From Nocardia sp. BMG51109 (GTDB lineage Bacteria; Actinomycetota; Actinomycetes; Mycobacteriales; Mycobacteriaceae): a stretch of 64,000 bases of DNA. The stretch lies in assembly GCF_000526215.1 (NCBI RefSeq), contig NZ_JAFQ01000004.1:4960001-5024000 (forward strand), read 5' to 3'. The notes under the pieces are model-generated. The model was not told the origin of the DNA and did no database searches. It saw only the letters and a program-made list of their open reading frames with translations. Below, piece by piece: positions 8,885 to 20,072 of this stretch (positions are counted from its first letter, which is position 1; the number at the start of each line of letters is the position of its first letter). The position numbers and the translations under genes are program-made.

Positions 8885-10198
8885 TTACGACAACAGGAAG
8901 GTGACCACCGGCAACACCAGCGCGGTGAACGCGGCGAAGACGGTGGCGGCAACCCGTCGCTTGGGCAGTCGCGGGAAACGGGTGGCGAGGCCGGAGTAGA
9001 CGCCGAGCGCGATCAGCAGCGTGCCCCACACCACCAGCGCCCGGCTGCCGACCTTGCCCAGGGCCTGGTCGAAGCCGACCGCCAGCGCGAACACGGTGCC
9101 CCCCGCGGCCGCGCCGAGCAGCCAGAGCGCCGCGCCCGCAGTCGAATTCACCAGCATCCGGCGGCCGCGCACCGATGCCACGGTCTGCGGATCGGTGTGG
9201 TGGGCGCCGTCGGCGCGGCAGATCTCGTCGTACACCTTCGCCGGATTCACCCGCTCGTTGATCGCGGGCCGGACCTGCAGCAGCGCCTCCAGCGCCTGGG
9301 TGGTGGCGTAGGAGGTGACCGGGCCCTCGGCCGAGATGCGGAATCCGCCCCGGTAGATCGCCAGCGCGTCGACCTCCTGCATCTCCAGCAGTTCGACGAT
9401 CGCGGCGCGGACCGCCGGATCGAAGATGGTGCGGCTGTCGGCGGACACCACCGCGCCGATGGCCAGGTGCAGGGTCAGGTGGCGCCAGGTGTCGACCAGA
9501 TCGTCGCGGCGGAAGATCTCGGTCTCGATCTCACATTCGTTGCGGCGCAGGCCGTGCAGCAACCTCTTGACCGCGAGCGAGCGGGCCCGCTCGGCCTTCT
9601 TGTCGCCGATCTCGGCGATCTCGGGGCGGGCCAGGACGGTGGCGATGTGCGCGGCGGCGTAGATCGGCAGCGACCGCGGCTCCTGAAAGACCGACGCGAC
9701 CAGGAAGGCGATGCCGCGCGAGATGGCCTGCTGCCGTTCGCCGTCGAAGGATCCGTCGCCGATCAGGGCCGGGATCGCCGCGGCCGTCGCGGTGATCGAC
9801 ACCGGGCCCAGGAAGCCCGACATCCGCCAGCCGCCGGTCTCCGAATCCTGTTGTTCCAGCAGCGATCGCACGGCGCCGACCAGGCCCGGATCGCTCTCCT
9901 CGACACCCAGGCAGCGCAGCGCGCGGATCCGCCAGGCCACATCGATCGGGGTGCGGAAATACCACTCGTCGCCGACCGGGCGCTCCACCACCGTGGCCCG
10001 GACCAGTGCGGCAACCTTTTCGGCCCGCGGGATCTCGCATTCGGCGCGGTGCAGTATGCAGACCACCTCGGCCGTGTTCTGGGGATTCGGCGGCACATCG
10101 GGAATCCAGCCCCAGCCCGCGCCGCCGCCGATATGCGGGATCTGGCTGCCGCGCAGCCATTCCACCGCCATCAGGATGCGCTCGTCGATGTTCGACAC
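8885..10198 (-). CDS. Membrane-anchored alpha/alpha-toroid (prenyltransferase/squalene-cyclase repeat) protein
   Basis: A 437-residue protein. Residues 1 to about 340 are helical hairpins with a clear QW-type motif (LEQQDSETGGWRMSGFLG), the signature of the alpha/alpha-barrel fold of terpene cyclases and protein prenyltransferases. No DxDD or DDxxD catalytic motif was found, so cyclase activity is doubtful. The last 100 residues contain three hydrophobic helices (ALWLLGAAAGGTVFALAVGF, ALVVWGTLLIALGVYSGLA, ATVFAAFTALVLPVVTFLL), putting the toroid on one side of the membrane. GTG 10198, preceded by GGAAGGG, was chosen; the frame extends farther upstream but loses protein character. The EamA gene follows within a few bases. 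The role is unknown. Confidence 0.78.
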   Translation of the reverse strand: MSNIDERILMAVEWLRGSQIPHIGGGAGWGWIPDVPPNPQNTAEVVCILHRAECEIPRAEKVAALVRATVVERPVGDEWYFRTPIDVAWRIRALRCLGVEESDPGLVGAVRSLLEQQDSETGGWRMSGFLGPVSITATAAAIPALIGDGSFDGERQQAISRGIAFLVASVFQEPRSLPIYAAAHIATVLARPEIAEIGDKKAERARSLAVKRLLHGLRRNECEIETEIFRRDDLVDTWRHLTLHLAIGAVVSADSRTIFDPAVRAAIVELLEMQEVDALAIYRGGFRISAEGPVTSYATTQALEALLQVRPAINERVNPAKVYDEICRADGAHHTDPQTVASVRGRRMLVNSTAGAALWLLGAAAGGTVFALAVGFDQALGKVGSRALVVWGTLLIALGVYSGLATRFPRLPKRRVAATVFAAFTALVLPVVTFLLS

Positions 10199-10529
10199 GG
10201 CCCTTCCGCCTTTGGAACGTGGCCCCGCGAACTGCTGCCGGGGCGCTGGTAACTGCCACGCTACGCGGCTGGTCCGACAAGTGGAGCAGGCTTGTGTCAC
10301 ATCGAATCGGTTGGTGGCGAGGATATTTCGTTTACGTATCACGAACGGACCGGTCGGCAGCCTGGCCGTCTTCCGATCAATTCGACAGGGAGCGAGAGGT
10401 TTTCGCCGCCGCATCCGATGCTACAACGGCGAGAAACCCCTCCGGCGACGTATAGCCGTGCGACGCACGGGAGTTCGGCACGTGACAGAACCTGATCCGG
10501 TCCGCACTCGAATCGCAACCTGGATGCAC
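10199..10529. other. Intergenic region without a recognised gene
   Basis: About 330 bases upstream of the toroid gene and downstream of the reductase gene. Open frames here are poor in protein character. It has lower GC than its flanks in parts (for example around 10315-10345) and probably holds the promoter of the toroid/transporter pair. No repeat or RNA gene was recognised. Confidence 0.5.
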
Positions 10530-11561
10530 TTACACCGCCAGGGTTTCGAGCCGCCAGACTACGTCTTCGGCGGTGAGGAAGTCGAGGAAATCCGCCGGAT
10601 CGAACGCCTGCGCCGGCGCGAGTGCACCGGGCGGAGCGTCGCCGGCAGCGAGGCGGCGGGCGGCCTCGACGGCGATGACCCCGGTGAGCCGGTAGCAGTC
10701 GGTGCCGGTCACCCAGCCGCGTGCCCGGGTGCCGTCGGGGGCGCCGGCCTCGGCCAGCATCAGCCACCGTGCCGCACGGTTCTCCTCGTCGACGGTCGCC
10801 GGGATCGTCTCGACGACTTCCGGCGTGACGGCGGTGAGCAGGTCGGCCACCTCGGCCCGGATCGCCCCGCGGACGCGCCGGGCGCGGACGTGGCGCGGGA
10901 CGGTGACGACCCCGGGAAGGGCGAACCCGGTCACCCGGACCGCGTCCGGTTCGCCGGGTACGGCGAGGGACCGGGGCGGGACATCGTCGGCCGGATGCCA
11001 CGCGCCGTCCCGGTAGTCCAGGGCGGGCTCATCCGCCGCGCCCGCCATCGACCGGGCGGTGCCGCGGGAGATCCCGCCGGTCAGGCGCAGATCGGCGACG
11101 GTCAGCTCGTCGACGGCGGGCAACCGGGCGGCGGTGAGCGCCGCGATCAGATCACCCGGTCCGCCGTCGTCGGTCATGGCCGGGACGATCGTCACGCCGG
11201 CGGCGGCCGCCTCCGGCCCGAACCGCTCGAAGGTCCGGTGGATGTGCCGCTGTTCGCCCGAGGTGTCGACGTAGTGGCAACCGGCGGCGAGCGCGGCGCG
11301 CACGACCGGCTCACCCCAGCGGTCGAACGGCCCGGCGGCGTTGACCACCGCCGCGCATCCGGCGAACGCCGCGGCCAGGGCGTCGGCGTCGCCGAGTCCG
11401 GCGACCCGGATATCCGGCGTCGAAATCCCGAGGCCGTCGGCCACCGCGCGCAGCCGCGCACCGTCGCGGCCGGCGAGGGCGAGATCGATGCCACGGCGGT
11501 GCAATTCGGCGACGGCGAACCCTCCGGTGAATCCGGTGGCACCGTATACGGCGATCTTCAT
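10530..11561 (-). CDS. Saccharopine dehydrogenase-like NAD(P)-binding oxidoreductase
   Basis: A 343-residue protein beginning with a Rossmann motif, MKIAVYGATGFTGGF (residues 1-15), followed by an ALAGRDGARL loop and VVNAAGPFDRWGEPVV. This is the layout of the saccharopine dehydrogenase-like or trans-acting enoyl reductase family found widely in mycolata. There is no signal peptide. The ATG at 11561 coincides with the beginning of the Rossmann fold. It is transcribed divergently from the AraC-type regulator with a 148-bp shared promoter region, so that regulator probably controls it. The substrate is not predictable. Confidence 0.85.
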   Translation of the reverse strand: MKIAVYGATGFTGGFAVAELHRRGIDLALAGRDGARLRAVADGLGISTPDIRVAGLGDADALAAAFAGCAAVVNAAGPFDRWGEPVVRAALAAGCHYVDTSGEQRHIHRTFERFGPEAAAAGVTIVPAMTDDGGPGDLIAALTAARLPAVDELTVADLRLTGGISRGTARSMAGAADEPALDYRDGAWHPADDVPPRSLAVPGEPDAVRVTGFALPGVVTVPRHVRARRVRGAIRAEVADLLTAVTPEVVETIPATVDEENRAARWLMLAEAGAPDGTRARGWVTGTDCYRLTGVIAVEAARRLAAGDAPPGALAPAQAFDPADFLDFLTAEDVVWRLETLAV

Positions 11562-11709
11562 CTGTCTGTCTCCCAGGTCGTTTCGCGTGATCCGTCGGCG
11601 GATCACGGATACGACGCTATGGTCGACTGCCCAGGACTCTCCATATCCGATCCGCCGGAGAAGATGTCTGATCATCCGGCTACTTCTGGTGCCGCCGTAC
11701 GATAAGTGT

Positions 11710-12624
11710 GTGGACGTTCTCAGTGACGCGGTCGCCGCGATGCGCCTCGGCACGCCCCACTCCTCTCGCACGGAGCGCCGTGCGCCGTGGGGCATGCGGT
11801 TCACGCCGCAGGACGGAGCCGGATTCCACGTGCTGTTGCAGGGCTCGTGCCTGCTGATTCCGGTGCGCGGCGAGCCGATTCGCCTCGAGGTCGGCGATGT
11901 GGCCTTCCTGCCACGGGAACTCGGCCACGCGATCGCCGACGGTCCGGATACGCCTCTGGCACAGGTGGATTCGCGCGCCCTGCTGGACGGATCCGCGCTG
12001 CCGGAGGACGGTGCCGCCGCGCCGTCCGGGCCGGTGACGGTGCTGCTGTGCGGCGCTTATCGTCTGGACCAGACCCGCACCCACCCGCTGCTGGCCGAAC
12101 TCCCCGACGTCGTGCATCTGCCCGCTCGCCTGGGCAGGCATCCGTCGCTGCGGAACGCGATCGAGTTGCTGGGCCGGGAACTGGACACCGATGCGCCGGG
12201 CAGCTCCGGTGCCGTTGCCGCGCTACTGGAGTTGTTGCTGCTGTATCTGCTGCGTGCCTGGCATCTGGACCGGGACGGCGCGACGGGCTGGAGCGCCGCG
12301 CTGCGCGATCCGGCCGTCCGGGCGGCCCTGCAGGCCGTACATCGTGATCCCGCCGCGCCGTGGACCGTGAAATCGCTTGGCGCGCAGGCAGGTCTGTCGC
12401 GTTCGGTGTTCGCCCACCGCTTCACCTCGACCGTCGGTGTCGCGCCGCAGGCGTACCTCACCTGGTGGCGGATGACGATCGCGGCCCGGCTGCTGCGCGA
12501 GACCGACGAGACGCTGCGGGTGATCGCCGCCCGGTCCGGTTATGGCTCCGAATATGCCTTCGCCAAGGCGTTCAAGCGCGAGTTCGGCACGGCGCCCGGA
12601 CGTTTCCGCGCCGGGGCGGCCTGA
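11710..12624 (+). CDS. AraC-family transcriptional regulator (cupin-type sensor)
   Basis: A 304-residue regulator. The N-terminal part is a cupin-like sensor of the AraC_binding_2/cupin_6 type (GFHVLLQGSCLLIPVRGEP, then LEVGDVAFLPRELGHAI). The last 100 residues carry the two AraC helix-turn-helix units, with AGLSRSVFAHRFTSTVG and the conserved IAARSGYGSEYAFAKAFKRE. Regulators of this layout typically sit beside a reductase or SDR gene that they control, and here the oxidoreductase gene is divergent and adjacent. GTG 11710 starts where the family alignment would begin; the upstream part of the frame is a shadow of the oxidoreductase. Confidence 0.9.
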   Translation: MDVLSDAVAAMRLGTPHSSRTERRAPWGMRFTPQDGAGFHVLLQGSCLLIPVRGEPIRLEVGDVAFLPRELGHAIADGPDTPLAQVDSRALLDGSALPEDGAAAPSGPVTVLLCGAYRLDQTRTHPLLAELPDVVHLPARLGRHPSLRNAIELLGRELDTDAPGSSGAVAALLELLLLYLLRAWHLDRDGATGWSAALRDPAVRAALQAVHRDPAAPWTVKSLGAQAGLSRSVFAHRFTSTVGVAPQAYLTWWRMTIAARLLRETDETLRVIAARSGYGSEYAFAKAFKREFGTAPGRFRAGAA

Positions 12625-12659
12625 CATCGCGGCGGTCGCCCGGCCCCGGACACGGCAAC

Positions 12660-12683
12660 GGCGGCGCCCGTTCGGGCACCGCC
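12660..12683 (-). terminator. Hairpin between AraC gene and 31-residue ORF
   Basis: A stem of about 10 bp with a short loop (GGCGGTGCCCGAACGGGCGC on the minus strand). One position is a G-U pair when read on the minus strand but an A-C mismatch on the plus strand, so it fits better as a terminator for the small ORF than for the AraC gene. There is no T-tract, as is common in high-GC actinomycetes. Confidence 0.5.
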
Positions 12684-12722
12684 GTGTGGTCGGCCGGGGG
12701 CCGACGAAGCGTGGGGGCGTCC

Positions 12723-12818
12723 TCAGCCCGCCGGGTTGATCACGAGGATCTGCGCCCAGTAGGCGGCCTGCTCCGGTCCGAGCAGCGGCAACAGGTAGTC
12801 GTAGACGATGGACGACAT
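12723..12818 (-). CDS. 31-residue hydrophobic small ORF
   Basis: A very short frame, too small for standard ORF lists: ATG at 12818, TGA at 12723-12725, preceded by AAGGGAG at a spacing of 11 bases. The peptide is mostly hydrophobic with no basic residue (MSSIVYDYLLPLLGPEQ, then AAYWAQILVINPAG). A hairpin that fits a minus-strand terminator follows about 40 bases after the stop. No family was recognised. It could be a small membrane-associated peptide, a signalling peptide, or a chance ORF. The good ribosome binding site, the terminator and the 570 bases of gene-free upstream DNA argue that it is expressed. Confidence 0.5.
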   Translation of the reverse strand: MSSIVYDYLLPLLGPEQAAYWAQILVINPAG

Positions 12819-13389
12819 ACGGTGCGGAACTCCCTTGTTTCTCGATGGTGCGGGATTATTGCGGGCGCGGGTGGGAAATTCGGCCCCCGGCCGCGCTTCG
12901 GGTCACAGTAACAGCGTGTGCGGGACACCGCACGATCGCCGGAAAATCGTTCGGGCGAAACGCCCTTTCCTCCCATTCGGAAGCTAACGAATTGCCGGGA
13001 TCATAGAAGTTCGCTCTCGCCGTCCGGAAAATTGCCCTTCGTCTGCGACGGAGTAACAAGGGGCGATCCCCGGCGGCGGGTTGCTGTCGCGGCCGGAGAT
13101 CCGAAAAGAAAGACGACTGCCCGGTATCTGGGGTGGGTACGGGCGTGTGCAGGTACTCGAGGTCCCGTCCGGTCCGGAGCGACCGGCGCGACACACCGAC
13201 TCGCGGAATCCGGCCATTTCGTGCGTAGCGCCCCTACCTGTCGGCGTGTCGGACGGAAAATATCCGCCCTCAACTGGCCGGGCAGGTGACCGGCGTCATA
13301 AAGTGTTGCCCGTTGGATAAAGTTCCGTTGCTGGGGGTGGCAATGGAGCTGTGGGTGTCAACGAACGTCGGAAAGCAGGTTCTGTCTCT
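12819..13389. other. Gene-free region upstream of a small ORF and a secreted protein
   Basis: About 570 bases in which both strands carry only Arg/Pro/Ser-rich shadow frames. GC content is visibly lower than elsewhere in several places, notably around 12940-13030 and 13300-13350. It probably contains the divergent promoters of the 31-residue ORF (minus strand) and the secreted protein (plus strand). No RNA gene or long repeat was recognised. Confidence 0.5.
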
Positions 13390-13722
13390 ATGCGAGTAGT
13401 TCGCAAGTTGGTCACCGGTGCGCTGATCGCCGGTGCTGCTTCGGTTTTGGGTGTGCTGGGCGCCGGGTCCGCGAATGCGGTCGCGGTGACCCCGCTGCCG
13501 GGTGGTATGCAGGTCGATCTCACCCCCTCGGATACGCAGTTTGTGCATCGGTCGCACATCGGGCAGGCGATCTCGGGCCTGCCGCATCCGTCGGCGGCGT
13601 CGTTCGGGCAGGCGCTCGACGCGGCGTCGGGGCTGTCCTCGCAGTACCCGGACGGCCGGGTGGTGTTCACGGTGTACGGGCCGGTCGACCAGTTGAGCGG
13701 CACCATGCTGGCGCTGCAGTAA
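13390..13722 (+). CDS. Small secreted protein with Sec signal peptide
   Basis: A 110-residue protein with a classical signal peptide: a basic start (MRVVRKLV), a hydrophobic core (TGALIAGAASVLGVLG) and a likely signal peptidase I site after AGSANA. The mature part of about 80 residues has no cysteine, repeat or known motif; it ends in GRVVFTVYGPVDQLSGTML. Small exported proteins of this kind are common and uncharacterised in Nocardia and relatives. The ATG at 13390 gives the cleanest signal peptide; a GTG at 13351 is an alternative that would put a basic leader in front of it. It stands alone between gene-poor DNA and the CHAD gene. Confidence 0.72.
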   Translation: MRVVRKLVTGALIAGAASVLGVLGAGSANAVAVTPLPGGMQVDLTPSDTQFVHRSHIGQAISGLPHPSAASFGQALDAASGLSSQYPDGRVVFTVYGPVDQLSGTMLALQ

Positions 13723-13857
13723 GGGCCGGCGAGGTTCGTCTCGGAGGCCCGCGGCGCGGCGCACGCGTTCGCGGGTATCCGGGCCGATCGCACCGACACC
13801 CGCCGGTGACGATCGGCCCGCTCGAAGGGGGTCAGGGGGTTCCGAACTCAGGGGGAT

Positions 13858-14730
13858 TCAATTGCGGTACTTGTTGCGGACGAACGCCGCGGCCGCGGGG
13901 TATTGGTCGAGGGCCTTACGGGCCGAATCGGTTTCCGCCTGGCGGAGCCGCTCGTAGCCCGTGGTGTCGGAGCCGCGGGCGGCGGAGGCTTCGGCGCGGG
14001 CCCGGATGGTCTCGGCGGCCTCGACCGCATCGCGATGATCGCCGAGCACCGTCTGCAGCTTCTTGGCGCGACTGGACAGCTCCTCGGCGGGCCCGCCGAG
14101 TACCGCGGACGCGGCATCGGCGCAATAGCGTAACCGCTTGGCCGACTTGCGAATATCGTGCAGATGCTCGACCCGCTCCGGAGCCTCCGGCTCGGGTTCG
14201 GTGCGAACCAGGCGGCGCACCCGGCGGAAGTCGTCGCCCAGCACCGCGGAGAACTGCTTCGCGGCATTCTTGCGGGCCACCTTGCGGCGTAGCGGGGGAT
14301 CGCTGCGCAGCCGCGACAGCCGCTTGCGCAGGCGGGCGTAGCGCTCGCCGTCGAGTTCGGCCAGCACCGCCCGGTGCGCCTCGGCGTAGCGAGCCCGCTC
14401 CGACTTCGCGAGCCGGCGCCCGGCGGCGCGTGCCTTGTCGGACTGCTCCGCCGCCAGCGCCTCGAACCGCTCGGCCCGCACCTCGGCGTCGCGGGCGACG
14501 CCGAGCAGGCCGGCCAGCCAGCGCAGGTCGTCGCGCAGGTCGTCGACCCGCTTGCCGCGGAACATCGCGCGGTAGGAGCGCAGCACGCTGCGCAGCCGGC
14601 GGGTGGCCACCCGCATCTGGTGGACCGAATCCGGAACGTCCTCGCGCACATCGGGTTCGGCGGAGAACAGGCGGTCGATATCGCTGTCGAGAGCGGTGCG
14701 CAGCGCGCGGCCGGTTGTTGTGGTGCTCAT
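13858..14730 (-). CDS. CHAD-domain protein
   Basis: A 290-residue all-helical protein of the CHAD family, which binds inorganic polyphosphate. The conserved histidine and basic residues of the two helical halves are visible in VHQMRVATRRLRSVLRSY (near residue 36) and EHLHDIRKSAKRLRYCADA (near 187), and the protein is very rich in Arg and Lys. CHAD is often fused to a CYTH phosphatase domain; none is present here. In the mycobacterial gene order a CYTH/CHAD protein (Rv2226) lies beside panB, so this is probably the positional counterpart. The gene ends 126 bases before the aminopeptidase gene's stop-side flank and may be read with it. Confidence 0.88.
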   Translation of the reverse strand: MSTTTTGRALRTALDSDIDRLFSAEPDVREDVPDSVHQMRVATRRLRSVLRSYRAMFRGKRVDDLRDDLRWLAGLLGVARDAEVRAERFEALAAEQSDKARAAGRRLAKSERARYAEAHRAVLAELDGERYARLRKRLSRLRSDPPLRRKVARKNAAKQFSAVLGDDFRRVRRLVRTEPEPEAPERVEHLHDIRKSAKRLRYCADAASAVLGGPAEELSSRAKKLQTVLGDHRDAVEAAETIRARAEASAARGSDTTGYERLRQAETDSARKALDQYPAAAAFVRNKYRN

Positions 14731-14731
14731 A

Positions 14732-17200
<2,469 letters not shown>

Positions 17201-17401
17201 CTAGCCGAAGCCGCGAGGCTGATCGACAAATTCCGGTCTCCGCCGTTCCGGCACATTTCGGCCGGACCCCCGCGCACTCGACGTACGAGGACGATGGGTC
17301 CCGGCCGAAAGCGCGCCGGGACGCCGGGTCCGGTCGCCGGCCGTGGGCGCGGCGAGATGCGGCACGTCCCGGCCTCGACGACCGGGACGAGCCGCCCGTG
17401 C

Positions 17402-18280
17402 TCAGAAGCTGTGCTCCGGACCCGGGAACACGCCCTGCCGCACCTCGTCGGCGTAGGTGGCCGCGGCGCCGCGCAGCTGGTCGCCGAGCTGGGCGAAATG
17501 CTTGACGAACTTGGCGGTCTTGCCGCTGGTGTAGGCGGCCATGTCCTGCCACACCAGCACCTGGGCATCGCAGTCCGCGCCGGCGCCGATGCCGACGGTC
17601 GGGATGGTCAGCTTGCGGGTGACCTGCCCGGCCAGCTCGGCCGGGACCATCTCCATGACGACCGCGAACGCGCCCGCCTCCTGCACCGCGATGGCGTCGG
17701 CGATGAGCTGCTCGGCGCCGTCGCCGCGGCCCTGGACACGGAACCCGCCGAGCGTGTTGACGCTCTGCGGGGTGAACCCGATATGCGCCATCACGGGAAT
17801 ACCCGCGGCGGTCAGCCGGGCGATGTGCTCGGAAACCCGTTCGCCGCCCTCGAGTTTCACCGCGTGCGCGCCACCCTCCTTCATGAACCGGGTGGCCGAG
17901 GCCAGCGCGAGTTCGGGGGAGGCCTCGTAGCTGCCGAACGGCAGATCCGCGACCACCAGCGCGTGCGGCGCGCCGCGCACGACGCCGCGCACGAGCGGAA
18001 TCAGCTCGTCGGTCGTGATCGGCACGGTGGTGTCGTAGCCGTACACCACGTTCGCCGCCGAATCGCCGATCAGTAGCACCGGAATCCCGGCTTCGTCGAA
18101 CAGTTTCGCCGTGGAGTAGTCGTAGGCGGTCAGCATCGCCCACTTCTCGCCCGCGGACTTCAGCTGCCGCAGGTGCTGCACTCGCGTCTTCTTCCGGGAA
18201 GTCGCCGGCGCGGCACCGTAGGCGGTGGTGGTGTCGGTGTTGTCCCTGGATACAGCTGTTCCCTGGGATGCGGACATCAT
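17402..18280 (-). CDS. panB: 3-methyl-2-oxobutanoate hydroxymethyltransferase
   Basis: The first committed enzyme of pantothenate synthesis: it transfers a hydroxymethyl group from methylenetetrahydrofolate to 2-oxoisovalerate to give ketopantoate. The 292-residue protein has all PanB blocks: [73 protein letters not shown], the catalytic glutamate of VVMEMVP and VGIGAG. Residues 1-30 form a polar, Thr/Ala-rich extension not needed for the TIM barrel, as in mycobacterial PanB. The neighbours (the CaeA-like lipoprotein, then glnA2 and glnE) match the mycobacterial order. A 157-bp gap separates it from the divergent peptidase gene. Confidence 0.97.
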   Translation of the reverse strand: MMSASQGTAVSRDNTDTTTAYGAAPATSRKKTRVQHLRQLKSAGEKWAMLTAYDYSTAKLFDEAGIPVLLIGDSAANVVYGYDTTVPITTDELIPLVRGVVRGAPHALVVADLPFGSYEASPELALASATRFMKEGGAHAVKLEGGERVSEHIARLTAAGIPVMAHIGFTPQSVNTLGGFRVQGRGDGAEQLIADAIAVQEAGAFAVVMEMVPAELAGQVTRKLTIPTVGIGAGADCDAQVLVWQDMAAYTSGKTAKFVKHFAQLGDQLRGAAATYADEVRQGVFPGPEHSF

Positions 18281-18437
18281 CGTCCCTTTCGTCGTCTCCT
18301 CGAGGCCCGTGCGGGTCCCCGGGTTGTCGTGACTCGTCCAATCCGGACGCTTTCAGTGTGCCACCGGGCCGACATCCGCCTTAACCCGCGCCGACCATGC
18401 AATTCGTCACAGCGCCCGGTCTGCAAGGATCTCCGGC

Positions 18438-19994
18438 ATGCCCTTGTCGCGAACCGGCCGTCTGGTAGCCGTGCTGGCCCTGACGTGCGTGGCCCCGATC
18501 GGTGTGGTCACAGCCTGCTCCAGCTCGACGAACGACCGGCCCGGCGCCTCGTCGGCACCGGCGCCACCGGCGGAGCTGGAGAAGTTCTACGACCAGAAAC
18601 CCGAGTGGCGCGAGTGCAACGGTTTCGCCGACTCCGCCGACCGCTTTCCCGCCGAGGCGCAGTGCGCCCACGTCACGGTGCCGGTCGACTACGCCCGGCC
18701 CGACGGCGCCACCGCGCAGATCGCGATCTCGCGCATCAAGGCCGCTGGTGACCGTGTCGGTTCGCTGCTGTTCAATCCGGGCGGCCCCGGACAGACCGGC
18801 CTGTGGATGGCGCAGCAGGGACAGGACACCCCCCTCGCGCAGCGGTTCGACCGGATCGGGTTCGATCCGCGCGGGGTCGGCGCGTCCACCCCGTCGATCA
18901 GCTGCCTCGACGCCAAGGAATGGGACGACGAGCGCGCCGAGCCGCCGAAGGACAACAGTCCGGCCGGCATCGCGGCCGCCGAGGACGACAACAAGCGGTT
19001 CGTCTCGCGCTGCACCGAACGCACCGGCAACGACTTCCTCGCCCACGTCGGCACCCGCGAGGTGGTGCAGGACATGGACGTGATCCGTGCCGTGCTCGGC
19101 GATCCGAAGCTCAACTACGTGGGCTATTCCTACGGCACCCGGCTGGGTTCGGCCTACGCCGAGAAGTTCCCGGACAAGGTCCGCGCCATGGTGCTCGACG
19201 GCGCGCTGGATCCGGACGCCGACCCGGTCCAGGAGTCGGTGCAGCAGGCGGCCGGCTTCCAGCAGGCGTTCGACGCCTACGCCGCCGACTGCGCGAGCCG
19301 GCCGGACTGCCCGCTGGGCACCGATCCGGCCCAGGCGGTGGCGACGTTCCAGGCGCTGGTCGGGCCGCTGTGGGAACGGCCGGTCGGCACCGACGACGGC
19401 CGCGCCCTGACCTACAGCGATGCCATCACCGGCGTGCAGAACACGCTTTACGCCGAGGACAGCTGGAACGTGCTCAGCGCCGGGCTGACCCAGCTGGCCA
19501 CCGGCAAGGGCGACATCCTGCTGCGGCTGGCCGATCTCTACGACGGCCGGCGCAAGGACGGCAGCTACGACAACTCCCAGGACGCGTTCATGGCGATCCA
19601 CTGCGCCGACGATCCGGCCGTCAGGGACCGGGACGTCGCCGCGCGGCAGGATGCCGAGTACCGCAAGGTCGCCCCGTTCCTCGACGACGGGCACGCCAGC
19701 GGGCAGGCGCCGCTGGAGGTGTGCGCGTTCTGGCCGATGCCCGCCTCCGGCGCTCCGCACAACATCACCGCGCCCGGACTGCCGAAGACGGTCGTCATCT
19801 CCACCACCCAGGATCCGGCGACGCCATACGAGGCGGGGGTGAACCTGGCGAAGGAGCTGAATGCCGCGCTGATCACCAACCGGGGCACCCGGCACACGGC
19901 CTTCCTGTCCGGCGGCGTGCCGTGCGTCGACGACGCCGTGATCCGCTACCTCACCGACCTCACCCCGCCCGAAGAGGGGCTGACGTGCGGTTGA
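18438..19994 (+). CDS. Secreted alpha/beta hydrolase lipoprotein (tripeptidyl aminopeptidase / CaeA-like)
   Basis: A 518-residue exported hydrolase. The start shows a lipoprotein signal (MPLSRTGRLVAVLALTC, then TACSSS), so it is probably anchored outside the membrane. The catalytic domain carries LLFNPGGPGQTG, RFDRIGFDPRGVGAS, the nucleophile elbow YVGYSYGTRLG (Ser near residue 230) and, near the C-terminus, STTQDPATPYEAG and RGTRHTAF for the acid and histidine. This is the SlpD/tripeptidyl aminopeptidase family; the mycobacterial positional homologues Rv2223c/Rv2224c (CaeA/Hip1) are cell-envelope serine proteases or esterases. Only one copy is present here, where mycobacteria have two in tandem. 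It lies between panB and glnA2. Confidence 0.92.
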   Translation: MPLSRTGRLVAVLALTCVAPIGVVTACSSSTNDRPGASSAPAPPAELEKFYDQKPEWRECNGFADSADRFPAEAQCAHVTVPVDYARPDGATAQIAISRIKAAGDRVGSLLFNPGGPGQTGLWMAQQGQDTPLAQRFDRIGFDPRGVGASTPSISCLDAKEWDDERAEPPKDNSPAGIAAAEDDNKRFVSRCTERTGNDFLAHVGTREVVQDMDVIRAVLGDPKLNYVGYSYGTRLGSAYAEKFPDKVRAMVLDGALDPDADPVQESVQQAAGFQQAFDAYAADCASRPDCPLGTDPAQAVATFQALVGPLWERPVGTDDGRALTYSDAITGVQNTLYAEDSWNVLSAGLTQLATGKGDILLRLADLYDGRRKDGSYDNSQDAFMAIHCADDPAVRDRDVAARQDAEYRKVAPFLDDGHASGQAPLEVCAFWPMPASGAPHNITAPGLPKTVVISTTQDPATPYEAGVNLAKELNAALITNRGTRHTAFLSGGVPCVDDAVIRYLTDLTPPEEGLTCG

Positions 19995-20072
19995 CCGGCC
20001 TCACACTCCGTTAATTAGCCCCGCATTGGCCATGTAACACGGATTTAACGCCGGATGCTTACGCTCGCGAGC

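Noticed and set aside
9711..11705. A 664-codon plus-strand frame across the toroid gene and the reductase gene.
   Set aside because: Antisense to two well-supported genes and crosses their intergenic region; composition is shadow-like.
13240..13350. Riboswitch or tRNA in the low-GC gap before the secreted protein.
   Set aside because: No cloverleaf, conserved riboswitch core or strong terminator hairpin could be found.
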